Assembly: GCA_965248775.1 (NCBI GenBank)
Contig: OZ252150.1
Span: 496,001-560,000 of the forward strand
From: JBHHUI01 sp965248775
GTDB lineage: Bacteria > Chloroflexota > Anaerolineae > Anaerolineales > JBHHUI01
DNA length: 64,000 bases
Direction of reading: 5' to 3'
Shown: in pieces, positions 50,000 through 59,126 of the stretch
Numbering within the stretch: position 1 is the stretch's first letter
Layout of the letters: the number at the start of each line of letters is the position of its first letter
Translations under genes and position numbers: made by a program
The notes under the pieces: generated by a model
What the model was told of the DNA's origin: nothing
What the model saw: only the letters and a program-made list of their open reading frames with translations
Databases searched by the model: none

Positions 50000-51223
50000 T
50001 TGACAACCCAATCTGTTCCAGCCACCCGCTGGAGGGAATCATTTGCGCTGATTTCGGGGCTGCTGCTTGTGTGGTTGGGCGCGCTTGGCGGATTGACCTT
50101 CATCGTTGCAGGTGCCTTCTCATCGATAGCAGAAATCTGGAATAACTTAAGTGCATCTTTCGCCGTAATGGCGCTCGGCGCTCTTGGTCTGCCGCTGATT
50201 TGGTTCGCTGCCCGGCGCTTGCGCGGTACGCTCCCGAAAGAATGGGGTCTGCAGGCGCGTCTCGTCAGGCTGCTTGTGCTGCTCACTCTGATCACTATTG
50301 TTGGTGGGCAAGTCGCCACCTTGAATGATGTATTCCAAACATTCGTATTACCATTCGCGAACATTCTGGCAGTTGGGTTGCCTGCGATTGCATTAATCGG
50401 TTTTGTCGTGGGCGGTCAGTCTAGCCTGAGTCATTTGCGCGCCTGGGCGCATTTGGCAATCGGAGCCTGGGGCAGCACATTCGTCGCCCTGCTGGTTGAA
50501 TTCGGTCTGGTCGCAATCGGCGCAGCCGGCGTTGCTCTGGTTTTGACGATATTCGCTCCGGAACAATTGGCCCGCATCCAGGAACTTGTTGAAATCGTCA
50601 CTCGCTCTGGTGAGATCGAACCAATCCTGGAATTACTAACCCAGCCCTGGCTGCTGCTCCTCGCATTCTTTGGTTTTGGAATTGTCGTCCCCATGGTGGA
50701 AGAGATCGCCAAATCCGTGGGTGTAATTTTGCTCTGGCCACGGCTAACTCCTGCGACGGCGTTTGCGGGTGGACTCTTGGGGGGTGTCGGATTTGGAATT
50801 GCCGAGAGCCTGGGCAATTTAGTGGGGATTACTGACTTTTGGCTAGTTGCAGCTGTGACCCGCATGGCAACGCTGGTGATGCACGGGTTTACTTCCGCCT
50901 TACTGGGATGGGGGATCGGGCAGGCTGTCACCAACCGCAAGCCGCTGCACGCGTTGTTCACATTTCTCGGAGCTGTTGTCATCCACGGCGCGTGGAATGG
51001 GGCGGTGGTGCTGCTCGTAATAAGTGGTATCCAGCTCGATCGAAACCCAGATGGGAGCGGGTCAATCTTGCTTGGCATTGGTATATTCGTGCTGCTCTCG
51101 CTCCTCATGGGATTGCTCGGTGGCTGCATGAGCGGACTGATGTGGTTGAGTCGGCGGGCGCGTCCAGAGGTTCAGAAAGAGAATTTATTCGCATCCGCTG
51201 CAATTGAATCCATGATGGAATAG
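50000..51223 (+). CDS. PrsW-family intramembrane glutamic protease
   Basis: A 407-residue multi-pass membrane protein (about ten hydrophobic segments). The PrsW signatures are present: Glu234-Glu235 and Lys238 in PMVEEIAKSVGV, Glu269 in GFGIAESLG, His295 in MHGFTSALLGWG and His329 in IHGAWNG. PrsW-type enzymes perform site-1 cleavage of anti-sigma factors or act on other membrane substrates; no anti-sigma gene is adjacent. The start TTG at 50000 is the best available but lacks a convincing ribosome-binding site. The gene is followed by an intergenic promoter for the roadblock operon. Confidence 0.85.
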   Translation: MTTQSVPATRWRESFALISGLLLVWLGALGGLTFIVAGAFSSIAEIWNNLSASFAVMALGALGLPLIWFAARRLRGTLPKEWGLQARLVRLLVLLTLITIVGGQVATLNDVFQTFVLPFANILAVGLPAIALIGFVVGGQSSLSHLRAWAHLAIGAWGSTFVALLVEFGLVAIGAAGVALVLTIFAPEQLARIQELVEIVTRSGEIEPILELLTQPWLLLLAFFGFGIVVPMVEEIAKSVGVILLWPRLTPATAFAGGLLGGVGFGIAESLGNLVGITDFWLVAAVTRMATLVMHGFTSALLGWGIGQAVTNRKPLHALFTFLGAVVIHGAWNGAVVLLVISGIQLDRNPDGSGSILLGIGIFVLLSLLMGLLGGCMSGLMWLSRRARPEVQKENLFASAAIESMME

Positions 51224-51249
51224 GAATTTGAGTTCAAGGAGCCCATTGC

Positions 51250-51278
51250 TTGACAACGCTATATCGCTATGCTACATT
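51250..51278 (+). promoter_or_regulatory. Promoter of the roadblock-V4R-response regulator operon
   Basis: TTGACA at 51250-51255, a 17-base spacer and TACATT at 51273-51278 with an upstream TGC (extended -10). The start would be about 50 bases before the first gene at 51337. Confidence 0.7.
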
Positions 51279-51336
51279 TGCCCCCGTCTTACCACAGCAA
51301 CTCATTCCACGTTTGCGCTAATAAGGGAGAACGATA

Positions 51337-51708
51337 TTGAGTAAGTCGCGCACCGAACTCATGGTGGATCGCATGCGTGATCTCCAGGCAAGTTCGTCGG
51401 ATGTTGAAGCGGCAGCAGTTGTCAGTGTAGACGGCCTCGCGATGGCCTCTGCATTGCCACGAGAAGTCTCAGAAGATCGCGTCTCGGCTATGTCGGCTGC
51501 AATGCTCTCTATGGGGGAGCGAATTGCAGAGGAACTTGGGCGCGGTAGTCTTGATCAGGTCTACATCAAAGGTGAAGGTGGCTACGTCCTATTGTCGGCC
51601 GTTGGCGATGAGGCGGTGTTGACTGTACTTGCCCGCGCCGATGCAAAGCTCGGATTGCTTTTCCTTGACATGCGTCGTACCACCGAAGAACTCGAGAAGT
51701 TGGTCTAG
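51337..51708 (+). CDS. Roadblock/LC7 domain protein (MglB-like)
   Basis: A 123-residue roadblock/LC7 protein (VEAAAVVSVDGLAMASALPR, RVSAMSAAMLSMGERIAEEL, VYIKGEGGYVLLSAVGDEAV, LLFLDMRRTTEELEKLV). Such proteins dimerise and regulate small GTPases of the MglA/Ras type, but no GTPase gene is present nearby. The TTG start is supported by AAGGGAGA upstream. It is the first gene of a three-gene unit with the V4R protein and a response regulator. Confidence 0.88.
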   Translation: MSKSRTELMVDRMRDLQASSSDVEAAAVVSVDGLAMASALPREVSEDRVSAMSAAMLSMGERIAEELGRGSLDQVYIKGEGGYVLLSAVGDEAVLTVLARADAKLGLLFLDMRRTTEELEKLV

Positions 51709-51749
51709 TAGTCGGACTATCTACAGCCAGATATTTCTGGGAGTGAACG

Positions 51750-52379
51750 GTGCCGAATACCCCTAGTGGTCTCAATTATCCAAATCGGGTCGCCCGCATA
51801 TATTTGAATGCCATGGAGGATGTGATGGGCCAGAATGGCCTGAATGCGATCCTTAATATGGCGGGACTGGCTGAATTGGTCGGGAATTACCCACCAGACA
51901 ATCTTGATAAAGGATTTGATTTTGCTGACTACTCGGCCCTCAATGCTGCTCTCGAAGAAATGTACGGGCCACGTGGTGGACGAGGGCTGGCGTTGCGTGC
52001 TGGACGGGCTTCATTTGCTAATGGTTTGCGGGACCTAGGCGCGCTGGCGGGGGTCGGCGATCTGGCCTTCAAGGTATTGCCCATGAAAGCCAAACTTAAA
52101 GTCGGCCTGCCTGCCATGGCGAAAATCTTCACTCAGATCAGCGATCAGAAATCAACGGTTGCTGATACCGAGAACGAATATATTTACACCATTCATGCCT
52201 GCCCGGTATGTTGGGAGCGCGAGGCTGACAAACATATTTGCTTTTCTGCGGTTGGTTTGCTACAGGAAGGTCTGAAGTGGGTTTCTGGCGGACATGAATT
52301 TCGCGTCAACGAAATCAAATGTATTGCCGTTGGTGATGACGTCTGTGAATTTATCATCCAGAAAGAACCGATCGAATAA
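51750..52379 (+). CDS. V4R (4-vinyl reductase) domain sensor-like protein
   Basis: A 209-residue protein. An N-terminal helical region (RVARIYLNAMEDVMGQNGLN) precedes a V4R domain of the BchJ/heme-NO-binding fold, with an HACPVCWEREADKHICFSAV segment containing three cysteines and a histidine that might bind metal, and the C-terminal VNEIKCIAVGDDVCEFIIQK. V4R domains bind small molecules or metals. Its location between roadblock and response regulator genes suggests a signalling role. The GTG start follows GGGAGTGAAC. Confidence 0.82.
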   Translation: MPNTPSGLNYPNRVARIYLNAMEDVMGQNGLNAILNMAGLAELVGNYPPDNLDKGFDFADYSALNAALEEMYGPRGGRGLALRAGRASFANGLRDLGALAGVGDLAFKVLPMKAKLKVGLPAMAKIFTQISDQKSTVADTENEYIYTIHACPVCWEREADKHICFSAVGLLQEGLKWVSGGHEFRVNEIKCIAVGDDVCEFIIQKEPIE

Positions 52380-52406
52380 GCTCAGGTAGGGCAGGGGCGC
52401 AGCGAC

Positions 52407-53264
52407 ATGGTTGTTAAACACTCCATATTAGTCGTTGAAGACGATCCGGACCTGGCAGAAATGCTCTCCGTGTATTTCCGTGTTCAGGGGTATGAAGTCT
52501 TGAAGGCCGGCTGGGGTGATGACGCAGTTCGAATAAGCCGCGAGAAGTTGCCGGACTTGATCATGCTAGATATTCGTCTGCCTGATATTGATGGATACGA
52601 AGTCTGCCGTCGAGTGCGGTCCAACCATTTAACTGCTCAGATTCCGATTATTTTTCTAACGGAGCGCCGCGACCGGGTAGACAAGTTGCAAGGCCTTAAA
52701 TTAGGCGCGATCGACTACATCACGAAACCGTTTGATCTCGAGCAGGTGCGCTTGCGCGTGCGGAACTCCCTACGCCGGACAGGCCAGGGTTATATTCTGC
52801 ACCCCATTACAGGATTGCCGGATGGCCGCCTTGTTGCCGAGCAGTTGAAAAGTCTAACAAACAATCCGAGACGCGGTATCTTGTTGGTTAAGTTGCACGG
52901 TACAATCTCGTTCCGAGAAACGTATGGCATTGTTGCGGCGGATGATGCACTGCGCAGGGTGAGCTTGCAGATTTTCAATACCGTTCGCGACGGGGGTCAT
53001 GAAGACGATTTTGTCGGTCATATTTCAAGTGAGGAGTTTGTCATCCTACTGTCACCGGAGCGACTCGCCGAAGTGCGTCGCCGCTTACAAGCGGGTTTGG
53101 ATAAAAGCCTGCCGACGTTCTATCCACTCGCCGACCGCGCATCAAAGTCCGACGACCATTTGTCTGTCTCAATCACTAGCCCGGGCGAGGCCCGAGCACA
53201 ATACAAAGATGTGCAGGCCCTGCAGGGTGCCTTCGCCGGAGCAACAGTCCCCGCTGCGGCCTGA
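52407..53264 (+). CDS. Response regulator with degenerate GGDEF-like domain
   Basis: A 285-residue protein. The receiver domain (residues 5-122) has the acidic pair in VVEDDPDL, the phosphoacceptor Asp in IMLDIRLPDIDG, the Thr in IIFLTERR and the Lys in YITKPFD. Residues about 130-270 resemble a diguanylate cyclase fold (HPITGLPDGRLVAEQLKSL, ISFRETYGIVAADDALRRVS), but the signature loop is GHISSEEFVIL in place of GG(D/E)EF, so it is probably inactive and may bind a ligand or partner. The kinase is not in the window. A terminator follows at 53288-53323. Confidence 0.88.
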   Translation: MVVKHSILVVEDDPDLAEMLSVYFRVQGYEVLKAGWGDDAVRISREKLPDLIMLDIRLPDIDGYEVCRRVRSNHLTAQIPIIFLTERRDRVDKLQGLKLGAIDYITKPFDLEQVRLRVRNSLRRTGQGYILHPITGLPDGRLVAEQLKSLTNNPRRGILLVKLHGTISFRETYGIVAADDALRRVSLQIFNTVRDGGHEDDFVGHISSEEFVILLSPERLAEVRRRLQAGLDKSLPTFYPLADRASKSDDHLSVSITSPGEARAQYKDVQALQGAFAGATVPAAA

Positions 53265-53287
53265 GACAAAACGAAGTTAGGTTCCGC

Positions 53288-53323
53288 AGGGCCGCGAGCA
53301 GTTGCGCGGCTCTCTTTTTTTTT
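53288..53323 (+). terminator. Intrinsic terminator ending the response-regulator operon
   Basis: AGGGCCGCG AGCAGTTG CGCGGCTCT followed by nine T residues is a strong stem plus U-tract. Its T-run abuts the ATG of the next gene at 53326, leaving no room for a Shine-Dalgarno sequence there. Confidence 0.9.
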
Positions 53324-53325
53324 AT

Positions 53326-54117
53326 ATGCACACCATCATCGTATTGCCCACATATAACGAAGCTAAAAACCTGCGACCCATAGGGACGGCGTTGTTGGCA
53401 TTGTCGGATTTAGACCTGGCTGTCCTTGTCGTGGATGATGATTCGCCGGATGGGACCGGGGCCATTGCAGATGAACTTTTAGAAGAATTTCCGGAGCGTG
53501 TTCACGTCCTGCATCGGAAAGAAAAAGCCGGCCTGGGTGCGGCCTACCGCGCCGGATTTCGGTCCGCCATTGAGATGGGTGCGCAGTACATTGGCCAGAT
53601 GGATGCCGACTTCTCACATTCACCGGACTACTTGCCGGAAATGATAGGCAGGCTGGCCGATTATGATGTCGTAATTGGCTCGCGCTATGTGAAAGGTGGC
53701 AGCACCGATGAACGTTGGGAGTGGGGGCGGTATATGCTTAGCTGGTTCGCCAATAGCGTATACACCCGGACGATCCTGAGGCTGGCTGTAAAGGACGCTA
53801 CGGCTGGCTTTAAAATATGGCGTCGGGAAACACTGCTCGCTCTTGGGCTGCATCGCGTTCGTTCGAATGGATATATCTTTCAGGTTGAAATGGCCTACCT
53901 GGTCGAAAGACTGGGCTTTCGCCCGTTTGAAATCCCCATCTATTTTGAAGACCGCCGCATCGGTCATTCGAAAATGACAATCCCTGTCAAGCTTGAAGCA
54001 GCCTTGCGTACCTTTGAACTGGCGTGGCGATATCGCAATTTTTCTCCCGCAGATCGTGTCGTGGCCCCCTCTCCCAGTCCCGCTGCCGAGAGTTCCAGCG
54101 CGCCGGCGGCTGACTGA
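53326..54117 (+). CDS. Polyprenol-phosphate mannosyltransferase (Dpm1-like GT2)
   Basis: A 263-residue family-2 glycosyltransferase starting MHTIIVLPTYNEAKNLRPIG. It has the nucleotide-sugar loop VVDDDSPDGTGAIADELL, the DxD in GQMDADFSHSPDYLPEM, KGGSTDERWEWGRYMLSWFA and the DATAGFKIWRRETLLAL segment of dolichol/polyprenol-phosphate mannose synthases. It likely makes polyprenyl-phosphomannose as donor for the giant YfhO-like membrane protein next door. The ATG immediately follows the T-run of a terminator, so transcription must start within the upstream gene's end or the mRNA must be almost leaderless when the terminator is used. Confidence 0.92.
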   Translation: MHTIIVLPTYNEAKNLRPIGTALLALSDLDLAVLVVDDDSPDGTGAIADELLEEFPERVHVLHRKEKAGLGAAYRAGFRSAIEMGAQYIGQMDADFSHSPDYLPEMIGRLADYDVVIGSRYVKGGSTDERWEWGRYMLSWFANSVYTRTILRLAVKDATAGFKIWRRETLLALGLHRVRSNGYIFQVEMAYLVERLGFRPFEIPIYFEDRRIGHSKMTIPVKLEAALRTFELAWRYRNFSPADRVVAPSPSPAAESSSAPAAD

Positions 54118-54150
54118 GCGTCCCTGCAGGGTTTTCTGAACAACGCAGTC

Positions 54151-57100
54151 ATGCGCACATGGTTCGTTCGCCATCGGCTGGATTTGTTTGTTGCCCCGAC
54201 GATCCTGTTTATATTGCCTCTCATTCTGCTCGCACCGGTCACGCTCGGAGCGCACACCCTGCTGCCGACAGACAACCTGATTGATTTCGAGCCATGGTCA
54301 AACGTCGCGGCTGAATTTGGTCTAGTACGACCTTTTTCCCCTGGCAATGAATTGCTCTCCGATCTGATCCTCGAAAATTTCGTCTGGAAACAATTCATCA
54401 AACAGGCAATCGAGGCAGGTGAGATCCCGCTCTGGAATCCATACATTTTCGCGGGGGCACCCTTCCTCGCCACAGGCCAACATTCCGCGTTATACCCATT
54501 CAGTGTTATTTTCTATGTGCTGCCGCTGGCTAAGGCCTTCGGATGGTTTGCTCTCTCTCAATATTTCCTGGCCGGATTGACAGCATATCTATTTTTGCGG
54601 GTGCTGGGAACCGGTCGCATTGGCGCGCTGGTGGGCGGGGTGATCTATCAACTCAATCTGTTCATGATCGTCAGTGCCGTATTTCCGATGATCATTGCAG
54701 GCGCGGTCTGGTTGCCATTATTACTGGCAGCTGTTGAACTGATCATCCGACAGCAGCCTGCGCTCGGTGGGCAACCAGCCTCACTCCCCTGGATGAGTCT
54801 CGGGGCGCTCGCGCTCGGGCTAACTTTGTTAGCGGGTCATCCCGAAGTAGTAGTGTATTCATTGTTGATCAGCGCTGCGTATAGTGGGTGGCGGCTCGCG
54901 CCCTTCGTGATTGCCGCTCTGCTACGGCGGGCGCGTTGGTGGTCTGTGTTGCGCCCGACAATATTTCTGCTGGCAATGGTGGCACTCGGTTTGGGCGTTG
55001 GGGCTGTACAGTTTGTGCCCTTGTTTGATCTGTTGCCGGACAACTTTCGCGCTGGATCGGCGTCCTTTGCGCAGGTGCGCGGTTGGGGCTTCTCCTGGCG
55101 GCGCTTGCTCACCTTCACTGTACCGAACTTCTACGGCAACCCCAGCCACCACTCCTACTTCGATCTGTTCACCTGGCGCATTACACCCGTGAGTGTGAAT
55201 GTTGCCGGAGAGCCGATCCAAAAAATTGACTGGGGCATCAAGAACTATGTAGAGGCTGGGGCCTATGTCGGCATCCTGCCGCTTTTCCTGGCGGCTATTG
55301 CGATTTGGTCGTATTTGCGACGAGTAGTGCGGCGGACAGAGGGTGCAGTAGCGGCTTCGCCCTCCATCCCTTTCTTCGGATTGCTGGCAGGATTTTCTCT
55401 GGCATTTATTTTCGGAACACCACTTTATGCTTTGATTTATTACCTTCCGGGACTCAACCAACTACATTCGCCTTTTCGCTGGGTCTGGCCATTGAGTCTG
55501 TGTGTTTCTGTGCTGGCCGGCTGGGGTGTACGTTTTCTGCAGCAGAGGCGCTTGGAAGGGAGTGGATCGGCGGAACGGGTCGTCAGGCTGTTGAGCGGGC
55601 TGGTTTTCTGGGGCGGAGGTTTGCTCTTCGCAGGTGTTTTACTTGCCCGCGCTATTTATGCAACTATTGCTCCGTTTGTTGAGCGGGCACTGGCAGACTT
55701 GGCATTGGCCTCTGGGGCATTCTCCAATGCGCGTATGTTCTTCTCGTATGAAGCGCTCTGGGTGGCATTGGCAGGTTTGCTTTTGATTGCGACTGGGATT
55801 GTTCTGCGAGCGAGTCGCAGCGACCTGATGTTGCCGCAATGGGCTGGCAGGCGGCCATTGTGGGAAGCACTGACAGTCGCTCTCATAGCAATCGACTTGC
55901 TCATTGCCGGCGCAGGATTCAATCCAACTTCGAACACTAAAATACTTGAACATGAACCGGGGGTTGTTTCGTTCCTAAAATCGGATGAGTCCGAATGGCG
56001 CTTTACAACCTATGACCCTGATGGAAGGAAACCGCTCAATGCCAACAGCGGCTGGATGTTCAATTTGCAGGATGTGCGCGGCTATGACTCGATCATCCCG
56101 CGCCAATATGCCGAATATATGGAGCTGATCCAGCCCCAGACGGAATTGCAGTTCAATCGCATTGCGCCACTTACAAATCCACAAGCCCTCGATTCCCCAT
56201 TGCTTGATTTATTGAACGTCAAATATATCGTAACGGAATCCGAGATCGATAGTACGAAATTCTCGCTCGTCTACGATGAAGAGGTGCGCGTGTATCGGAA
56301 CGAAGGCGTGCTGCCGCGTGCCTTTGTTCTGCCAACAGAGTGCGCGCTGGCGGTGGATGATTTCGGTACAGCCGTGCAAGATTTCGATCCGCGCAATTAT
56401 GTGTTGCTCGAACCTGCGGAGGCAGCACTGGCGGACATCCAGACAAGGACTCCGCCAGCACCCGCTGCCTGTCAGGCAGTTCCGGTTGCCGTTACGCATG
56501 CGGGCATCAACACTGTGGTGGTGGATGCCCAGGTGGAGCGCCGCTCGTTCCTCATCCTTGCCGATTCCTATACGAAAGACTGGCTGGCCTTTGTACGACC
56601 ATTCGCAACAGGTGAAGAAGCTGAGACGCGGCTGCCTTTGCTGCGTGCAAATAGTAATTTCAGAGCAGTTCCCCTCGAAATCGGTGCGCACACCATCCGA
56701 TTCCGTTACAGCCCGGATTCATTCAAGTTGGGTGGCTTCATCTCCGCGATGGCAGCCATGAGTCTGGTGTTAGTCGTGGGTACCTGGATGTGGCGCTATT
56801 TCTATCGCGAAAGTGCGCTTGATTCGACCGCCCGGCGTGTAGCGAAGAACAGCCTGGCTCCGATGGCACTGAACATGTTCAACCGAACTATTGATTTTAT
56901 CTTCGCCGCATTCTATTTGCGCGTACTTGGGCCGGGGGAGGCCGGCAATTACACAACCGCAATCGTACTCATTAGTTGGTTCGATATCTGGACAAACTTT
57001 GGCTTGAACACCTGGCTAACGCGCGAAGTCTCCCGCAAGCGGGACAAAGCCAGTTCATTCCTGACGAACACAACAATCTTTCGCCTAGTGCTAGGGGGTT

Positions 57101-58305
57101 TGACATTTCCTGTTTTTGTCGGCGGGATTGTTTTTTACCAATGGCGGACGGGCGGCCTGGGTGACGATACAGTCATCGCCGTAGTGCTGCTCGCCATCGG
57201 TATCTTGTTTTCATCCATCTCGAATGGTTTGAGCGCATTGTTCTACGCCTACGAGCAGGCCGAATATCCCGCCGCCATTACCAGTGTGACCACCATTTTG
57301 AAGGTATCCTTTGGCGCTGTTGGGCTGCTGCTCGGGTTTGGCTTCGTCGGCCTCGCCGCTTCTACTATCGTTGTCAATTTCATAACGCTGATCATCATGG
57401 GCACGCTGGCGTGGCGTTTCTACTTCCGGCCACGCTGGCAATTCAACCGCAACATGCAACGCGAGATGGCGCGCGAATCATTCCCGCTGATGCTCAACCA
57501 TTTGCTGGCGACGCTCTTCTTCAAGATCGATGTGCCCATGATTCGCACGATACGTGGCGAAGCCGAGGTGGGTCGCTATGGCGTAGCGTACAAGTTCGTT
57601 GACGCCTTTAATATCATCCCGTCCTTCTTTACGCTGGCTTTGTTCCCAGTGATGAGCCGCCAGGCGCTGGAAGATAAAAAGGGCCTGCAACGCACCTATT
57701 TCCTCGCGCTTAAGTTGCTCGTTGGGACCGCAATCCCGCTGGCAATTCTTTCGACGTTCCTGGCCACACCAATGATCAGTTTGCTTGGCGGCCGTGAGTT
57801 TTTGCCGGATGGGGCGAGGGCGCTACAACTCATAATCTGGTCGATCCCATTCGGTTGGATTAATAGTGTCACGAACTATGTTCTCATTTCGGTTAATCAG
57901 CAACGCGCCCTGACGCGCGCATTTATGATTGGGCTGACATTTAACATCGTTGTCAACGCAATTTTTATTCCGCGTTATGGTTTTGCAGCGGCGGCCGTTT
58001 CAACGATCTTGTCCGAAATTGTGGAAGGGATTGCCTTCCAGATCTATATCTATCGCTATGTTGGACGGGTTCCCTGGTTCCGCCTGTTCTGGCGACTGGT
58101 GTTGGGTGGTGCCGCAATGACCGCGCTGGTCTGGTTTGGTGCGCAGGTTCATATCCTGCTTGGTCTACTTTTGGGAGGACTGCTCTACTTGGTGATCATG
58201 GTGCGGGGGAATGTGTTCGATTTGCAGGAGCGTCAATTGCTCTCCGGCATCGTGCCTGAGGCGATTCGGCGGCCCATGGGTGCGCTCTTTTCTAGGTTAC
58301 AGTAA
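54151..58305 (+). CDS. YfhO-like membrane glycosyltransferase fused to a polysaccharide flippase
   Basis: A 1384-residue membrane protein. Residues 1 to about 880 resemble YfhO/GT-C polytopic proteins: ten or more membrane helices, HPEVVVYSLLISAAYSGW, FYGNPSHHSYFDLF, QLHSPFRWVWPLSLCVSV, then a soluble extracytoplasmic domain (about 590-860). From about residue 895 it becomes an oligosaccharide flippase (Wzx/MVF-like): LAPMALNMFNRTIDFIFAAF, LGPGEAGNYTTAIVLISWFD, GLNTWLTREVSRKRDKASSF, ESFPLMLNHLLATLFFKIDV. The two parts are usually separate proteins. It probably couples lipid-linked sugar transfer with export and follows the polyprenol-phosphomannose synthase by 33 bases. No internal stop or frameshift was found. 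Confidence 0.85.
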   Translation: MRTWFVRHRLDLFVAPTILFILPLILLAPVTLGAHTLLPTDNLIDFEPWSNVAAEFGLVRPFSPGNELLSDLILENFVWKQFIKQAIEAGEIPLWNPYIFAGAPFLATGQHSALYPFSVIFYVLPLAKAFGWFALSQYFLAGLTAYLFLRVLGTGRIGALVGGVIYQLNLFMIVSAVFPMIIAGAVWLPLLLAAVELIIRQQPALGGQPASLPWMSLGALALGLTLLAGHPEVVVYSLLISAAYSGWRLAPFVIAALLRRARWWSVLRPTIFLLAMVALGLGVGAVQFVPLFDLLPDNFRAGSASFAQVRGWGFSWRRLLTFTVPNFYGNPSHHSYFDLFTWRITPVSVNVAGEPIQKIDWGIKNYVEAGAYVGILPLFLAAIAIWSYLRRVVRRTEGAVAASPSIPFFGLLAGFSLAFIFGTPLYALIYYLPGLNQLHSPFRWVWPLSLCVSVLAGWGVRFLQQRRLEGSGSAERVVRLLSGLVFWGGGLLFAGVLLARAIYATIAPFVERALADLALASGAFSNARMFFSYEALWVALAGLLLIATGIVLRASRSDLMLPQWAGRRPLWEALTVALIAIDLLIAGAGFNPTSNTKILEHEPGVVSFLKSDESEWRFTTYDPDGRKPLNANSGWMFNLQDVRGYDSIIPRQYAEYMELIQPQTELQFNRIAPLTNPQALDSPLLDLLNVKYIVTESEIDSTKFSLVYDEEVRVYRNEGVLPRAFVLPTECALAVDDFGTAVQDFDPRNYVLLEPAEAALADIQTRTPPAPAACQAVPVAVTHAGINTVVVDAQVERRSFLILADSYTKDWLAFVRPFATGEEAETRLPLLRANSNFRAVPLEIGAHTIRFRYSPDSFKLGGFISAMAAMSLVLVVGTWMWRYFYRESALDSTARRVAKNSLAPMALNMFNRTIDFIFAAFYLRVLGPGEAGNYTTAIVLISWFDIWTNFGLNTWLTREVSRKRDKASSFLTNTTIFRLVLGGLTFPVFVGGIVFYQWRTGGLGDDTVIAVVLLAIGILFSSISNGLSALFYAYEQAEYPAAITSVTTILKVSFGAVGLLLGFGFVGLAASTIVVNFITLIIMGTLAWRFYFRPRWQFNRNMQREMARESFPLMLNHLLATLFFKIDVPMIRTIRGEAEVGRYGVAYKFVDAFNIIPSFFTLALFPVMSRQALEDKKGLQRTYFLALKLLVGTAIPLAILSTFLATPMISLLGGREFLPDGARALQLIIWSIPFGWINSVTNYVLISVNQQRALTRAFMIGLTFNIVVNAIFIPRYGFAAAAVSTILSEIVEGIAFQIYIYRYVGRVPWFRLFWRLVLGGAAMTALVWFGAQVHILLGLLLGGLLYLVIMVRGNVFDLQERQLLSGIVPEAIRRPMGALFSRLQ

Positions 58306-58713
58306 TTAGGTTGCACTTTATGGCGAAAGGGTTGAGAACTTTTTCATGGACAATTCAATGCACATAGCGGACAATACGCTACCGGGGGTAATCGAATTGT
58401 GACTGAAACCATTCAGGCTAAATCCTGTCCGCAGACGTAGATTTTCAATTCATCTTGTAAGTTTTGCTAGGCGCGCGTTTTATTCTATGTTTCCTTCTGC
58501 GCAGGGCGAAGGGCGATCCTCCAATGACACGAAGTCGTTAAAGGCGCAACCCAGTCGCCGCACAGATGTGCATCCCGGCGAGCTCGCTTTATGATCGCGT
58601 CGAAGCCGGACCCGAGGGGATCGTCAAGTGATATCCGCAGGCGTGGTGTGCGGAGTGGGCGTGATTCAGGGCCATGAATATGGGGACATAGTGCAGCATG
58701 CGGAGGAGAAGCG
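58306..58713. other. Intergenic region without recognisable gene
   Basis: About 400 bases between the giant membrane protein and the small STAS-like gene. Open frames on the opposite strand have no family resemblance. A GGAGGAGAAGCG ribosome-binding site for the next gene lies at its end. No repeats matching the families elsewhere were seen. Confidence 0.4.
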
Positions 58714-59070
58714 ATGCCGGAAACAGTAGAGTTCTTGAAAGAAGAAGGAATGATTAAAGTCGAATCATTTGGCAAGGTTAACATCCAAGATTGGAATGCG
58801 TCACTGGAGAAAGTGAATGAAATTGGTGAGCGTGAGAATTGTAGGATTGTTCTTGTAGATGTCAGCAAGCAAGAATCTAGGCCAGATACATTAGAAGTAT
58901 TTCAATTTGGTGAGGAGATGACAAGAGATTTTCGATTTGCTGTGGTCACGTCAACAGGTGTGTCAGAGGAGCATAAATTTCTCGAAACTGTTGCGGTGAA
59001 TAGGGGCAAATACGTACGGCTGTTTGATGAATATGAAAAAGCAATAAATTGGCTAGGTGAATTTGCCTAA
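58714..59070 (+). CDS. Small STAS/SpoIIAA-like protein
   Basis: A 118-residue soluble protein (MPETVEFLKEEGMIKVESFG, NCRIVLVDVSKQESRPDTLE, FRFAVVTSTGVSEEHKFLET, RLFDEYEKAINWLGEF). The alternating beta/alpha pattern and the C-terminal FxxYEKAINWL helix are as in SpoIIAA/STAS-like proteins of unknown role. A strong GGAGGAGAAGCG precedes the ATG. Its base composition (more AT, Ile/Lys codons AAA and ATA) differs slightly from its neighbours, hinting at a different origin. The assignment is by fold impression only. Confidence 0.6.
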   Translation: MPETVEFLKEEGMIKVESFGKVNIQDWNASLEKVNEIGERENCRIVLVDVSKQESRPDTLEVFQFGEEMTRDFRFAVVTSTGVSEEHKFLETVAVNRGKYVRLFDEYEKAINWLGEFA

Positions 59071-59126
59071 CAAAATAATCAAGGTGCGCCGTCAGGCGTC
59101 ATCAAAATGGTGCAAAAGTTCGCAGA

